From positions 1 to 64,000 of the forward strand of contig CAYFWF010000060.1 in NCBI GenBank assembly GCA_964346815.1: a DNA stretch of 64,000 nucleotides, in the 5' to 3' direction. Both the position numbers and the translations under genes were made by a program. This document shows, piece after piece, positions 41,930 to 49,784 of the stretch; position 1 is the first letter of the stretch, and each line of letters begins with the position of its first letter. This DNA is from CAYFWF01 sp964346815. Its GTDB lineage: Bacteria > Acidobacteriota > Aminicenantia > Aminicenantales > Aminicenantaceae. The notes below the pieces were generated by a model. That model had not been told where the DNA came from and searched no databases. It was given only the letters and a program-made list of their open reading frames with translations.

Positions 41930-43558
41930 TTATTCCTCTTCCATGTATGGATAGCGATAGTCTTTGGGCGGATTCAAATTCTCTTTGATGGCCCTTGCAC
42001 TCGTCCACCGGAGCAGATTGAGATAAGACCCTGCTTTGTCATTCGTTCCCGACCCTCTCGCTCCTCCGAAAGGCTGCTGACTGACAACAGCACCCGTTGG
42101 TTTGTCGTTTATGTAGAAGTTTCCTGCAGAATGCCTCAGGACTTTATAAGCCTCGCTGACAGCCTTCCGGTCGTTGGCAAAAATAGAGCCCGTTAGAGCA
42201 TAAGGGGAAGTTGAGTCGCACAGTTGGAGAGTTTTGAGATATTCGTTTCCGGGATAGACATAGAGAGTGAGCACTGGACCGAAAATCTCCTCCTCCATGA
42301 GTCTATGCCTGGGATCAGTGACCACCACTACGGTCGGCTCTATGAAATATCCCTTGGTGTCATCGTATCCACCGCCGACAATGATCTCCGATTCAGACGA
42401 ATTTTTGGCATATTCGACGTACTCTACGATGCTGTCATAAGCAGCCTTATCGATCACGGCACCCATGAAATTGGAAAAATCCGTGATATCTCCCATTTTG
42501 ACCGTGTTGATCTGTTCGATGAGTCTGTCCTTTAACGATGGCCACATATCCTGGGGAATGTATACCCTGCTCGCCGCAGAACACTTCTGTCCTTGATATT
42601 CATACGCTCCTCTGATCAATGCGGCTGTAACGGCATCAGGGTCGGCCGATTCATGCACGAAAACAAAGTCCTTTCCGCCGGTCTCCCCGACGATGCGCGG
42701 ATAGGAACGGTAATTCATGATGCTGGAACCGATGGTCTTCCACATCGATTGAAAAACCGCCGTGCTTCCTGTGAAATGGACACCAGCCAAATCTCCCTTC
42801 TCTAAGACAGGGTCCCCGACATACCGGCCCGGGCCGGGGATGAAATTGATGACGCCCTCGGGTAATCCCGCTTCTTTCCATAACTCCATCAAGAAGAAGG
42901 CAGGGTAAACCGCAGAGGAGGCCGGCTTCCAGAGAACCACATTTCCCATCATGGCAGGAGAAGTGGGGAGGTTCCCCGCGATAGATGTAAAATTAAAAGG
43001 CGTTACAGCAAAAACAAATCCTTCCAGCGACCTGTACTCTAAATAATTCCAAATTCCTGACGAACTATCTGGCTGCTCTGTATATATCATGTTCATGTAA
43101 TAAGGATTGAACCGGTAAAAGTCTATAAGTTCGCACGCGGAATCAATCTCTGCCTGATGGGGTGTTTTGGATTGATCCAGCATGGTGGCGGCATTCAAAA
43201 TGGGGCGGTATTTAGTGGCCAATAGTTCTGCAGCCCGGAGGAATATGGAAGCGCGCGAGATCCAATCCATCTCGGACCATTCACCCCAAGCTTTATTCGC
43301 CTCTTGCACCGCCATTTCGATCTCTTCAGGCCCGGCCTTGTGGTAGCGAGCCAGAAGATGATTGTGATCGTGGGGACATCGGCAGTCCGCCAGATTCCCA
43401 GTCTTCACTTCCTTCCCCCCGATGATGAGGGGAATTTCCAAAGTCTCGCTCATCATTTTTTTCAGTCGAGCCTTAAGAGCAGCCCTTTCCGTACTTCCAG
43501 GCGCATAGCTGCAGACTAGCTCATTTCGAGGTCTAGGAACCTTTACAATCGCATTCAT
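41930..43558 (-). CDS. pruA: 1-pyrroline-5-carboxylate dehydrogenase (ALDH4 type)
   Basis: A 542-residue aldehyde dehydrogenase of the stand-alone (ALDH4A1-like) pyrroline-5-carboxylate group, oxidising glutamate semialdehyde to glutamate. Catalytic Glu292 (GETGGKDF) and Cys326 (YQGQKCSAASR) are present. The N-terminal IPLIIGGKEVKTGN and the segment FAVTPFNFTSIAGNLPTSPA are typical of this group. No proline dehydrogenase (putA/prodh) lies in the window, so the semialdehyde may come from elsewhere or from ornithine. AAGGAG precedes the ATG at 43558. Confidence 0.9.
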   Translation of the reverse strand: MNAIVKVPRPRNELVCSYAPGSTERAALKARLKKMMSETLEIPLIIGGKEVKTGNLADCRCPHDHNHLLARYHKAGPEEIEMAVQEANKAWGEWSEMDWISRASIFLRAAELLATKYRPILNAATMLDQSKTPHQAEIDSACELIDFYRFNPYYMNMIYTEQPDSSSGIWNYLEYRSLEGFVFAVTPFNFTSIAGNLPTSPAMMGNVVLWKPASSAVYPAFFLMELWKEAGLPEGVINFIPGPGRYVGDPVLEKGDLAGVHFTGSTAVFQSMWKTIGSSIMNYRSYPRIVGETGGKDFVFVHESADPDAVTAALIRGAYEYQGQKCSAASRVYIPQDMWPSLKDRLIEQINTVKMGDITDFSNFMGAVIDKAAYDSIVEYVEYAKNSSESEIIVGGGYDDTKGYFIEPTVVVVTDPRHRLMEEEIFGPVLTLYVYPGNEYLKTLQLCDSTSPYALTGSIFANDRKAVSEAYKVLRHSAGNFYINDKPTGAVVSQQPFGGARGSGTNDKAGSYLNLLRWTSARAIKENLNPPKDYRYPYMEEE

Positions 43559-43745
43559 ATATGATTTCTCCTTTTTTTGGAATCAAGCTCACGATATTCA
43601 GGCTCACATATTTTACCAGCTCCTCGTTAAGCTTGACGCCCGATTTGATATTGAAGATCGCGAAGCAATCATTATACATCAAGCATCCCAATACTTCACT
43701 AATGATTTTGAGCCCAGGCAGTCTTTCTCGCAATGTGCGAATCAT
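43533..43745 (-). CDS. Possible small protein overlapping the pruA start (doubtful)
   Basis: From ATG at 43745 the minus strand reads about 70 residues (MIRTLRERLPGLKIISEVLG, LMYNDCFAIFNIKSGVKLNE, ending YECDCKGS), filling most of the 240-base gap between the HD gene and pruA and overlapping pruA by 26 bases. Its composition is protein-like and the strand is right for the operon, but there is no ribosome site and no family I recognise. It may be a chance frame. Confidence 0.25.
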   Translation of the reverse strand: MIRTLRERLPGLKIISEVLGCLMYNDCFAIFNIKSGVKLNEELVKYVSLNIVSLIPKKGEIIYECDCKGS

Positions 43746-43798
43746 TGATATCATCAATGAAAAAAAGAGGCTTCATTTGAGAGGCCTGTGATCGCTGA

Positions 43799-44350
43799 CT
43801 AAAGGCCCAAATCTTTATCGATCCCCTGCATGGCTTCCAGGCAAATGGAAATAAACTCATCCAAATCCATACCGATATTTTGAATCTGTTCGATATCCTC
43901 TCTTCTGGCTCCCCTGGCAAAGCTCTTCTCTTTGTATCTGCGTTTCACGAAATCCAGATCGACGTTCCGGAGCTTTCTGCTGGGATGCATCAAAGTGGCA
44001 GCGATGATCAATCCTGTAAGCGGATCGATGGAAAATATCGACCACTCCATTTCGTTCCTGCACTCGACTTGTCCTGCATGGGCCTGGACAGTCCGGATAA
44101 TCTCCTGAGGAATGCCCTTTTCCTCCAAAATCTTTATGGTTTCCGTCGTGTGCAGCTCGGGACTTTTTTCTGTTATTTCATAGTCCAGATCATGCAAGAT
44201 TCCGGCAAGTCCCCATTGTTCTTCATCCTGGCCCAGCCTGCGGGCCATCGCCCTCATACAGGCTTCAACGGCTAGGGAGTGTTTAACCAAGTTCTTGTTC
44301 TTGAGATGTTCCTTTACCAACTCCAAAGCTTGGTTCCTATCCATGTTCAT
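43799..44350 (-). CDS. HD-domain hydrolase-like protein
   Basis: A 183-residue protein with an HD metal-dependent phosphohydrolase domain: KHSLAVEACMRAMARRLGQD (first His), GLAGILHDLDYEITEKSPEL (His-Asp), HTTETIKILEEKGIPQEIIR and TVQAHAG. The four metal-ligand positions seem complete. Such stand-alone HD proteins hydrolyse nucleotides or phosphate esters; the substrate cannot be inferred. The C-terminus is acidic and helical. Its start overlaps the stop of the propeller gene upstream by four bases (ATGA), implying coupling. Confidence 0.88.
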   Translation of the reverse strand: MNMDRNQALELVKEHLKNKNLVKHSLAVEACMRAMARRLGQDEEQWGLAGILHDLDYEITEKSPELHTTETIKILEEKGIPQEIIRTVQAHAGQVECRNEMEWSIFSIDPLTGLIIAATLMHPSRKLRNVDLDFVKRRYKEKSFARGARREDIEQIQNIGMDLDEFISICLEAMQGIDKDLGL

Positions 44351-46062
44351 TCTCCTTTCTTAAGCTCGTCTTTTTTCATTGTGATCGCAAAAGTCATCTC
44401 TGAATCCACTCTTTGTTCTGTACCCACTGCGATGACTCTCACCACATAGGTTCCCTCGTTTTCTGGCTTCCAGGTCCAGGAATCCTCTTCCGATAGCTCC
44501 TGGACGACATTTTCTTTTTTATAGAGAAAGAAAAAATCGGAAAGTACAGCCATCTTTATCCAGGTGCCGAGTCGGAATTCGAATTGAGGATTGTTTATTC
44601 CTTCAGATCTCGCGCTAAAAACGACTTCATTGCCCAATTCCTGAGGCGACTCCAGGGAAGAAGATAGAGACACTTTTGGTTCTCTCTTTGCGATGACAAA
44701 AGGGATCTCTGTTTCTGCTCTCTCTCTTTCATCCACGACTTCGACTCCGATGAAAAAGTATCCCTCCCTCTCTGGAAACCAATTCCATGTGTTATCTTCT
44801 GAGCTCTTCTGGACCACGCTTTTCTCGTCTGCTCGGAAAAAGACAGAAATATCAGGATAGAATCTGAATTTTTCAAATCGAGTCAGGAAAAATTCATAAT
44901 TCGGCATATGGAATCCTGTAGCACGAGCTGTAATGACAATCTCTTCGTTTACTTTCTGGGGTGAGCTCTTGGATGGAAGGAGTGTCGCTTTCACTTCTTT
45001 TTTTAAAAAAACCAGTTTTCCCGTATCGGTGTCCCGATCGTAAAGGTTGACCAAGAGAAAGGGCTCGAACCAGACTGGATTGGATTTTATCTGCTGGGAG
45101 GCATCGAAAGCCCCCAGTTTCTCGCCTCTACGAAGGCCGAAACAGACGACCGTCGATGACAGCGAAGAAGCCACAATCTTGTCATTGATCACTTCCAGTC
45201 TGTAATAACTCCGGGAAGGCACAGAATTCCACCACAATATGGTACCGGAGTTCTTGTTCAAACAATAGAGAACGCAATTCCAACAGAGGAAGAATATTTT
45301 ATTATTGTCGACAGCAGGGGGAATAAAGGTCTCGGCGCCTGTTCGAATCTTCCATCTCGTTCTGCTGTGGTTCAAGTCGACGCAGTGTAAATGGCGGTCT
45401 TCTGTCCCAAAGTACAGTGAATCCCCATCCACGAGAAGCGAGGCTCTCAGCTTGCCTCCTGTATCAAACTTTCTGACCAGCCGTCCTTCCTGATCTAAGA
45501 AATAAAGGTGATGGTCATCGCATCCGAACAAAACTAGATTCTTCCAAATAACCGGGTTGGTCCGGATCGCATCATCCGCCTGATACTGCCAAAGCTCCTT
45601 CCCGTCTTCAGAACTCAAGCAAATGAATGCTCCGTTATCTGTTCCGATGTAGACCTTCCCGTCGCTGGCTTTGATTTCACTCGTTATCTTGTTTGGAAAC
45701 GGCTTTTTCCACTGGAGCTGGCCCTCTGTGCCGAGACAATACAGGGAGTCTTTTTCATCCACCACATAGAGGACATCTTTCCACAGATAGGGAGCACTGG
45801 CCAAAGAGTCTGGTGCATGGTAGCTCCAGAGGATCACCCGTTTCCGACCGTCGATACAATAAACCTTTCCTCCTCGTGTGGACAGGTATAGACGATTTTC
45901 GGATTTTCGAATACGGGTGACGATTTCCCCTTCATAGGTCAGCTCGGCATCCTTTTCCAGAGGAAAAACGATTCCTGAAGGATAAGGTGGAACTCCAGTT
46001 CTGAATAAAGAACAACGGCCCAAAAAAGCGAGAATCAAGAGAACGATGGCCGTTTTTCTCAT
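44347..46062 (-). CDS. PQQ-like beta-propeller protein with tandem C-terminal domains
   Basis: About 571 residues. A hydrophobic N-terminus MRKTAIVLLILAFLGRCSLF is a signal or anchor; LGRC is a poor lipobox, so lipidation is uncertain. Residues about 45-370 are blades of a PQQ/BamB-like propeller (LYLSTRGGKVYCID, VYIGTDNGAFICLS, LYFGTEDRHLHCVD) with Cys before most blade-closing Asp residues. Residues about 375-470 and 475-570 are a tandem repeat of one beta-sandwich (SPQKVNEEIVITARATG versus SPQELGNEVVFSARSEG; EDNTWNWFPEREGYFFIGVE versus EDSWTWKPENEGTYVVRVI), similar to sensor Y-Y-Y domains. It may bind ligand or protein in the periplasm. ATG at 46089 is another possible start. Coupled to the HD gene. 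Confidence 0.8.
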   Translation of the reverse strand: MRKTAIVLLILAFLGRCSLFRTGVPPYPSGIVFPLEKDAELTYEGEIVTRIRKSENRLYLSTRGGKVYCIDGRKRVILWSYHAPDSLASAPYLWKDVLYVVDEKDSLYCLGTEGQLQWKKPFPNKITSEIKASDGKVYIGTDNGAFICLSSEDGKELWQYQADDAIRTNPVIWKNLVLFGCDDHHLYFLDQEGRLVRKFDTGGKLRASLLVDGDSLYFGTEDRHLHCVDLNHSRTRWKIRTGAETFIPPAVDNNKIFFLCWNCVLYCLNKNSGTILWWNSVPSRSYYRLEVINDKIVASSLSSTVVCFGLRRGEKLGAFDASQQIKSNPVWFEPFLLVNLYDRDTDTGKLVFLKKEVKATLLPSKSSPQKVNEEIVITARATGFHMPNYEFFLTRFEKFRFYPDISVFFRADEKSVVQKSSEDNTWNWFPEREGYFFIGVEVVDERERAETEIPFVIAKREPKVSLSSSLESPQELGNEVVFSARSEGINNPQFEFRLGTWIKMAVLSDFFFLYKKENVVQELSEEDSWTWKPENEGTYVVRVIAVGTEQRVDSEMTFAITMKKDELKKGE

Positions 46063-46184
46063 TGGTATTGAGAAACCGTATGATAGCATTTTTTTCAGGG
46101 GGACCTCAATCTTTACATCAGAAAAGGAAGCTGATATCATTCGATTGAAAGTTGGCTATGATCAATTACATCTTGCTTTACAAA

Positions 46185-46331
46185 ATGAGGAAGAGGGTCA
46201 AACACATCCTGAAGGAAAAGATCGCTGATGAGGAAATTGCCACAACCGACAAGTCATGTATCGGCTGTTTAGCCGATGAAGTGAGCTGGGAGATTTATTA
46301 CCTCCTCAAGGAGAGCAAGGAGAAAAAATAA
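46185..46331 (+). CDS. Small protein with CxxC motif (48 residues)
   Basis: Plus-strand ATG at 46185 reads MRKRVKHILKEKIADEEIAT, then TDKSCIGCLADEVSWEIYYL and a Lys-rich end, stopping at 46331, two bases from the rarA stop. The basic amphipathic helix, central CIGC and clean end suggest a real small protein. A TATGAT box sits at 46157-46162 without a good -35; the ribosome site is weak. No family recognised. Confidence 0.45.
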   Translation: MRKRVKHILKEKIADEEIATTDKSCIGCLADEVSWEIYYLLKESKEKK

Positions 46332-46332
46332 T

Positions 46333-47673
46333 TCAGTCCACCTGCGGATTCGTTTTTTTCTGACTCTTACGGTTTCTCATCCTCTTCTTGAGATCATCCC
46401 ACCAATCGATTCTTTTTTTGATTTCCTTCTCATAACCAAGGGCTCCGGGCTTGTAGTATTTTCTTCCTCTGAATTTTTCAGGAACGGTCTCCATATCTGT
46501 GGTCATCTGCTCAAAATCATGGGCATACAAATATCCTTTACCATAGCCCATGTTTTTCATCAGGGACGTGACAGGATTTCTCAAATGGAGAGGGACCGGC
46601 TCAAAGGGACTGGCTTCCACATCCTTCATGGCTTGAGCGAAAGCTGTATACGTTCGGTTGCTTTTGGGAGCCGACGCCAGATAGATGACCGCTTCAGCCA
46701 AAGCAAGCTCTCCTTCGGGCGAACCGATGAATGCATATGCCTCCTTGGCATGGATAGCAATGGTCAGGGCTTGAGGATCTGCCAGCCCGATGTCTTCGGA
46801 GGCGAAACGGACCATTCTTCTGGCAATATAGAGAGGGTCTTCGCCAGCAGAAATCATCCTCGCCATCCAGTATAAGGAGGCATTTACGTCACTGTTTCGC
46901 AGACTCTTGTGAAGGGCGGATATGAGATTGAAATGTTCTTCTCCTTTTTTGTCATATAAAAGGATTCTCTTTTGAAGAGCTTCTTTCACCTCTCCTGTGG
47001 CGATTCTTCCCTCTTTTGAGAGATTGGCCGAGATTTCCAATGTATTCAGCGCTCGACGGGCGTCGCCATTCGCGTAATCTACGATCATTTGAAAGGCCTG
47101 GTTCTGGACCTTAAGCTTCATGTGTCCCAAGCCGTTTTCTTCATCCGTCAAGGCTTCCTGCAGAATTTTGACCAGGGTTTTTTCGGAAAGCGGGTGGAGA
47201 ACAAGAACCTTCATCCTGGAAAGCAAAGGTGCGATGACCTCGAAAGATGGATTTTCGGTCGTGGATCCAAAGAGAATGATATCCCCCCTCTCTACATAGG
47301 GGAGGAAGGCTCCTTGCTGGGCTTTGTTGAAGCGGTGCAGCTCATCGATGAAGATAATGGTGGGTTGGGCATAAAGCTTTCTGTGGTTTTCCGACTCAGC
47401 CATGACTTCCTTGACCTCTTTTATTCCTGAGAGGACGGCACTGAAAAACAAACAGGGCAGGTCGAACTGCTGAGCAAGGATATAACCTAGAGTGGTTTTT
47501 CCGGATCCAGGGGGTCCCCAGAAAACAATGGAAACCAAATGATCGGCCTTTATGAGCTGAGAAAGGATTTTTCCTTCTCCGATCAAATGCTCCTGACCAT
47601 AGAAGCGTTCCAGAGTCTTGGGCCGCACTCTTTCTGCCAAAGGGACGTGCCTGTGGCCTTTTTTCTCCGTCAT
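46333..47673 (-). CDS. rarA: Replication-associated recombination protein A (AAA+ ATPase)
   Basis: A 446-residue RarA/MgsA-type clamp-loader-like ATPase that acts at stalled replication forks. Walker A GPPGSGKT (53-60), Walker B IIFIDELHRF and sensor 1 GSTTENPSFEV are clear. The C-terminal lid and tetramerisation part (about 250-430) includes ISALHKSLRNSDVNASLYWM and FASEDIGLADPQAL. The C-terminus is Lys/Arg-rich. Its own promoter lies at 47697-47725. Normal length. Confidence 0.96.
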   Translation of the reverse strand: MTEKKGHRHVPLAERVRPKTLERFYGQEHLIGEGKILSQLIKADHLVSIVFWGPPGSGKTTLGYILAQQFDLPCLFFSAVLSGIKEVKEVMAESENHRKLYAQPTIIFIDELHRFNKAQQGAFLPYVERGDIILFGSTTENPSFEVIAPLLSRMKVLVLHPLSEKTLVKILQEALTDEENGLGHMKLKVQNQAFQMIVDYANGDARRALNTLEISANLSKEGRIATGEVKEALQKRILLYDKKGEEHFNLISALHKSLRNSDVNASLYWMARMISAGEDPLYIARRMVRFASEDIGLADPQALTIAIHAKEAYAFIGSPEGELALAEAVIYLASAPKSNRTYTAFAQAMKDVEASPFEPVPLHLRNPVTSLMKNMGYGKGYLYAHDFEQMTTDMETVPEKFRGRKYYKPGALGYEKEIKKRIDWWDDLKKRMRNRKSQKKTNPQVD

Positions 47674-47696
47674 CCCGTGTCTCGCTTTCTCATAAG

Positions 47697-47725
47697 ATTA
47701 TAGCAGATTGAAAGATGCTGTTTAA
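47697..47725 (-). promoter_or_regulatory. Promoter of rarA
   Basis: On the minus strand TTAAAC (47725-47720), 17-base spacer, TATAAT (47702-47697) with a TG extension (TGCTATAAT). It ends 23 bases before the rarA start. Confidence 0.65.
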
Positions 47726-47800
47726 GGCACAAATTCGAGCAGGCTGGACTGCAAAGTCACTCAGCCCGATCACATCAGATGAATTCAGGGATGGGTCATC

Positions 47801-47829
47801 TTGACGTTTTCTGGAATCCATGCTATTTT
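47801..47829 (+). promoter_or_regulatory. Promoter of the MerR/tRNA-Pro unit
   Basis: TTGACG (47801-47806), 17-base spacer, TATTTT (47824-47829) with a TG extension (TGCTATTTT). Transcription would start near 47836, giving a 30-base leader before the merR ATG. Confidence 0.65.
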
Positions 47830-47865
47830 ACTGGCTGAAGTCAGAAGAAAAAAGATCGTATCCGG

Positions 47866-48216
47866 ATGAAAAACAATAAAGCGGAAAAGCTGGTGTATAG
47901 GCTGGATGAGATCAGCCGGATAGCTAACTTGAGTCCCAAGGTCATCGCTACCTGGGAAAGAGAATTTTATTTTATCCATGCAGGTCAAACAGCGACGGGA
48001 GAAAAGATTTTTCGAAAACGGGATCTGGCCATCATTGTCCGTTTGAAGGAACTCATCGAAAACGAAGGACTCACGCTGGCAGGAGCAAAAAGACGTATCG
48101 AAGAAGAATTCGGGCTGAAAACTCCCACACCAGTTCATTCCGATCATCTGAAAAAAGTCCTTTACGACGTTCGAGAAACGCTCAAAGACATCGCCACGAC
48201 ATTAGAAAAGAAATAG
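47866..48216 (+). CDS. MerR-family transcriptional regulator
   Basis: A 116-residue regulator with a MerR winged helix: VYRLDEISRIANLSPKVIAT, WEREFYFIH, GEKIFRKRDLAIIVRLKELI, NEGLTLAGAKRRIEEEF. The usual RYYE is WERE here, as in the branch of MerR proteins that lack a metal-binding tail and often sit beside himA/ihf or housekeeping genes. The C-terminal 30 residues form a short coiled coil for dimerisation, with no effector domain. It is followed 24 bases later by tRNA-Pro on the same strand, which might be read through. Confidence 0.9.
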   Translation: MKNNKAEKLVYRLDEISRIANLSPKVIATWEREFYFIHAGQTATGEKIFRKRDLAIIVRLKELIENEGLTLAGAKRRIEEEFGLKTPTPVHSDHLKKVLYDVRETLKDIATTLEKK

Positions 48217-48240
48217 TATCGTTCTCTCTTACTCCTGGGT

Positions 48241-48317
48241 CGGGACGTGGCGCAGCCTGGTAGCGCACACGCTTGGGGTGCGTGGGGTCGGCGGTTCAAA
48301 TCCGCCCGTCCCGACCA
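48241..48317 (+). tRNA. tRNA-Pro (anticodon GGG)
   Basis: Acceptor CGGGACG pairs with CGTCCCG, the D arm has GCGCAGCCTGGTAGCGC, the anticodon arm is ACGC-TTGGGGT-GCGT with anticodon GGG, the T arm has GGTTCAAATCC, the discriminator is A, and CCA is encoded (48315-48317). It is sandwiched between the MerR gene and surE. Confidence 0.95.
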
Positions 48318-48320
48318 TTC

Positions 48321-48349
48321 TTCACATATTCTCAAACTCGTGTTAAAAT
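48321..48349 (+). promoter_or_regulatory. Promoter of surE
   Basis: TTCACA (48321-48326), 17-base spacer, TAAAAT (48344-48349) with a TG extension (TGTTAAAAT), placed immediately after the tRNA-Pro CCA end. Start of transcription about 48356, 39 bases before the surE ATG. Confidence 0.65.
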
Positions 48350-48394
48350 GCCCTCTCATTCATGAATCCACTGTGATCATTCATAAGGACGCAA

Positions 48395-49189
48395 ATGAGT
48401 TCGAATCAACCTTTGATTTTACTCACAAATGATGACGGCTTCGATTCACAGGGAATATCAGCGTTGTTCCGCCAATTGCAGGACTGGGGACAAACCTACA
48501 TCGTCGCTCCTGCTCAAGAAAAAAGCGCTTCTTCGCTGTCTTTAACGCTCCACCATCCTCTGCGTGTGAAATCCGTCCAGAAAAATATCTTTGCCGTAGA
48601 TGGTACGCCAGCAGACTGCGTGTATTTAGCCGTGCAAAAATTGCTGCCTCGCTATCCAGATCTGCTCATTTCCGGCCTCAACCATGGACCGAATCTCGGA
48701 CAGCAGGACATTTCTTATTCAGGGACTGTGGCAGGAGCTTTACAAGGAGCTTTCCTTTCTATCCCGTCCATGGCTGTCTCGGTTCTCTCCGATAAAAAAG
48801 GAAGATATCCTTTTGATTTTGCAGCAAAGACTGTTTATGCGTTGGCCCGAAAGCTCGTGGAAAATTCTCTCCCTGCGAGAACCGCTCTAAATATAAATAT
48901 CCCGACCCCTCCGATAAGAGGGGTGAGACTCGCTTCGCTCGGAGAGAAAAGATACAATCCTCGCGTGATCGAAAAAACGGATCCAAGGGGAAGACACTAT
49001 TACTGGATAGGCACCGGAAATCCCCAAGATATCGGAGACAACAGCAGCGATGTTGTGCTTGCCAAACAAGGCTATATCGCTATCACGCCTCTTCAAAAGG
49101 ATTTGACTGATTCGGCATCGGTACGCTCCCAAAACCTCAACAACATATTAGCTTCCCTACAGGATGAAATCCTGGGGACTAAAAAATAG
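48395..49189 (+). CDS. surE: 5'-nucleotidase SurE
   Basis: A 264-residue survival protein E, a metal-dependent nucleoside monophosphate phosphatase. LLTNDDGFDSQGI carries the metal-binding Asp pair (Asp13, Asp14), VAPAQEKSASSLSLTLHHPL supplies the Ser/Asn region, and SGLNHGPNLGQQDISYSGTVAGALQGA is the family signature region (read here as two pieces). Its 3' end overlaps the convergent membrane-protein gene by 11 bases. Confidence 0.95.
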   Translation: MSSNQPLILLTNDDGFDSQGISALFRQLQDWGQTYIVAPAQEKSASSLSLTLHHPLRVKSVQKNIFAVDGTPADCVYLAVQKLLPRYPDLLISGLNHGPNLGQQDISYSGTVAGALQGAFLSIPSMAVSVLSDKKGRYPFDFAAKTVYALARKLVENSLPARTALNINIPTPPIRGVRLASLGEKRYNPRVIEKTDPRGRHYYWIGTGNPQDIGDNSSDVVLAKQGYIAITPLQKDLTDSASVRSQNLNNILASLQDEILGTKK

Positions 49190-49658
49190 AGACAAAGGAA
49201 GAGACCACGATTCCAGCGATCGTCACGCCCAGAATAATGGCGGGGAAAGCATAGCGGGGTTTGATATTGAATAAGATGGCCATAACCGAGCCTGTCCACG
49301 CCCCTGTCACAGGAAGGGGGACTGCCACAAATAATGTCAGTCCGATCGCTCCCAGCCTCATGACTTTTTCGCCCCTTCTGTAAGTTCGGGCATAGAACCA
49401 AGTGAAAAATCTGTCTATGATCCTGATATGTGAAAGAGCTCTTCTTATGGGTTCTAAAAAATATATGATGGGCAAAATCGGAAGCAAATTTCCCACCCAT
49501 GAAATCATATATGCGGTCAAGACCGGCATTTTGAAATGTAACACAGCTAAGGGAATGGCTCCTCGGAGCTCGAAGATAGGCATCATGCTCGTGATCAGGA
49601 CGATCAACTCCCGATTCAGGTGAAAATTTTTCAGAAGCTCAACGAAGTCATTCAACAT
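49179..49658 (-). CDS. Small membrane protein, COG2426/Sm_multidrug_ex type
   Basis: A 159-residue membrane protein with about four hydrophobic segments: LIVLITSMMPIFELRGAIPL, AYMISWVGNLLPILPIIYFL, LGAIGLTLFVAVPLPVTGAW, and a C-terminal FPAIILGVTIAGIVVSSFV. The ELRGAIPLAV and PLPVTGAWTGS patches are the mark of the family annotated as putative small multi-drug export protein, distantly related to DedA-type proteins. True substrate is unknown. Its start has only a weak ribosome site. It faces surE tail to tail. Confidence 0.85.
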   Translation of the reverse strand: MLNDFVELLKNFHLNRELIVLITSMMPIFELRGAIPLAVLHFKMPVLTAYMISWVGNLLPILPIIYFLEPIRRALSHIRIIDRFFTWFYARTYRRGEKVMRLGAIGLTLFVAVPLPVTGAWTGSVMAILFNIKPRYAFPAIILGVTIAGIVVSSFVSIF

Positions 49659-49784
49659 CAGAACCTAATATATCTGATAAAAAAAGATTGTCAATGTCAA
49701 TTCGGAATCGAATGAGCCTCTTTACCATTCTGAAGGAAAAGATTATAGTGAAGAGGATACGAAATTGATGGAAGATTTTCTCAC

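Noticed and set aside
48162..48359. Minus-strand frame MRGHFNTSLRICEEWSGRAD
   Set aside because: Antisense reading of tRNA-Pro; contains the typical false tRNA peptide GRADLNRRPHAPQACALPGC.
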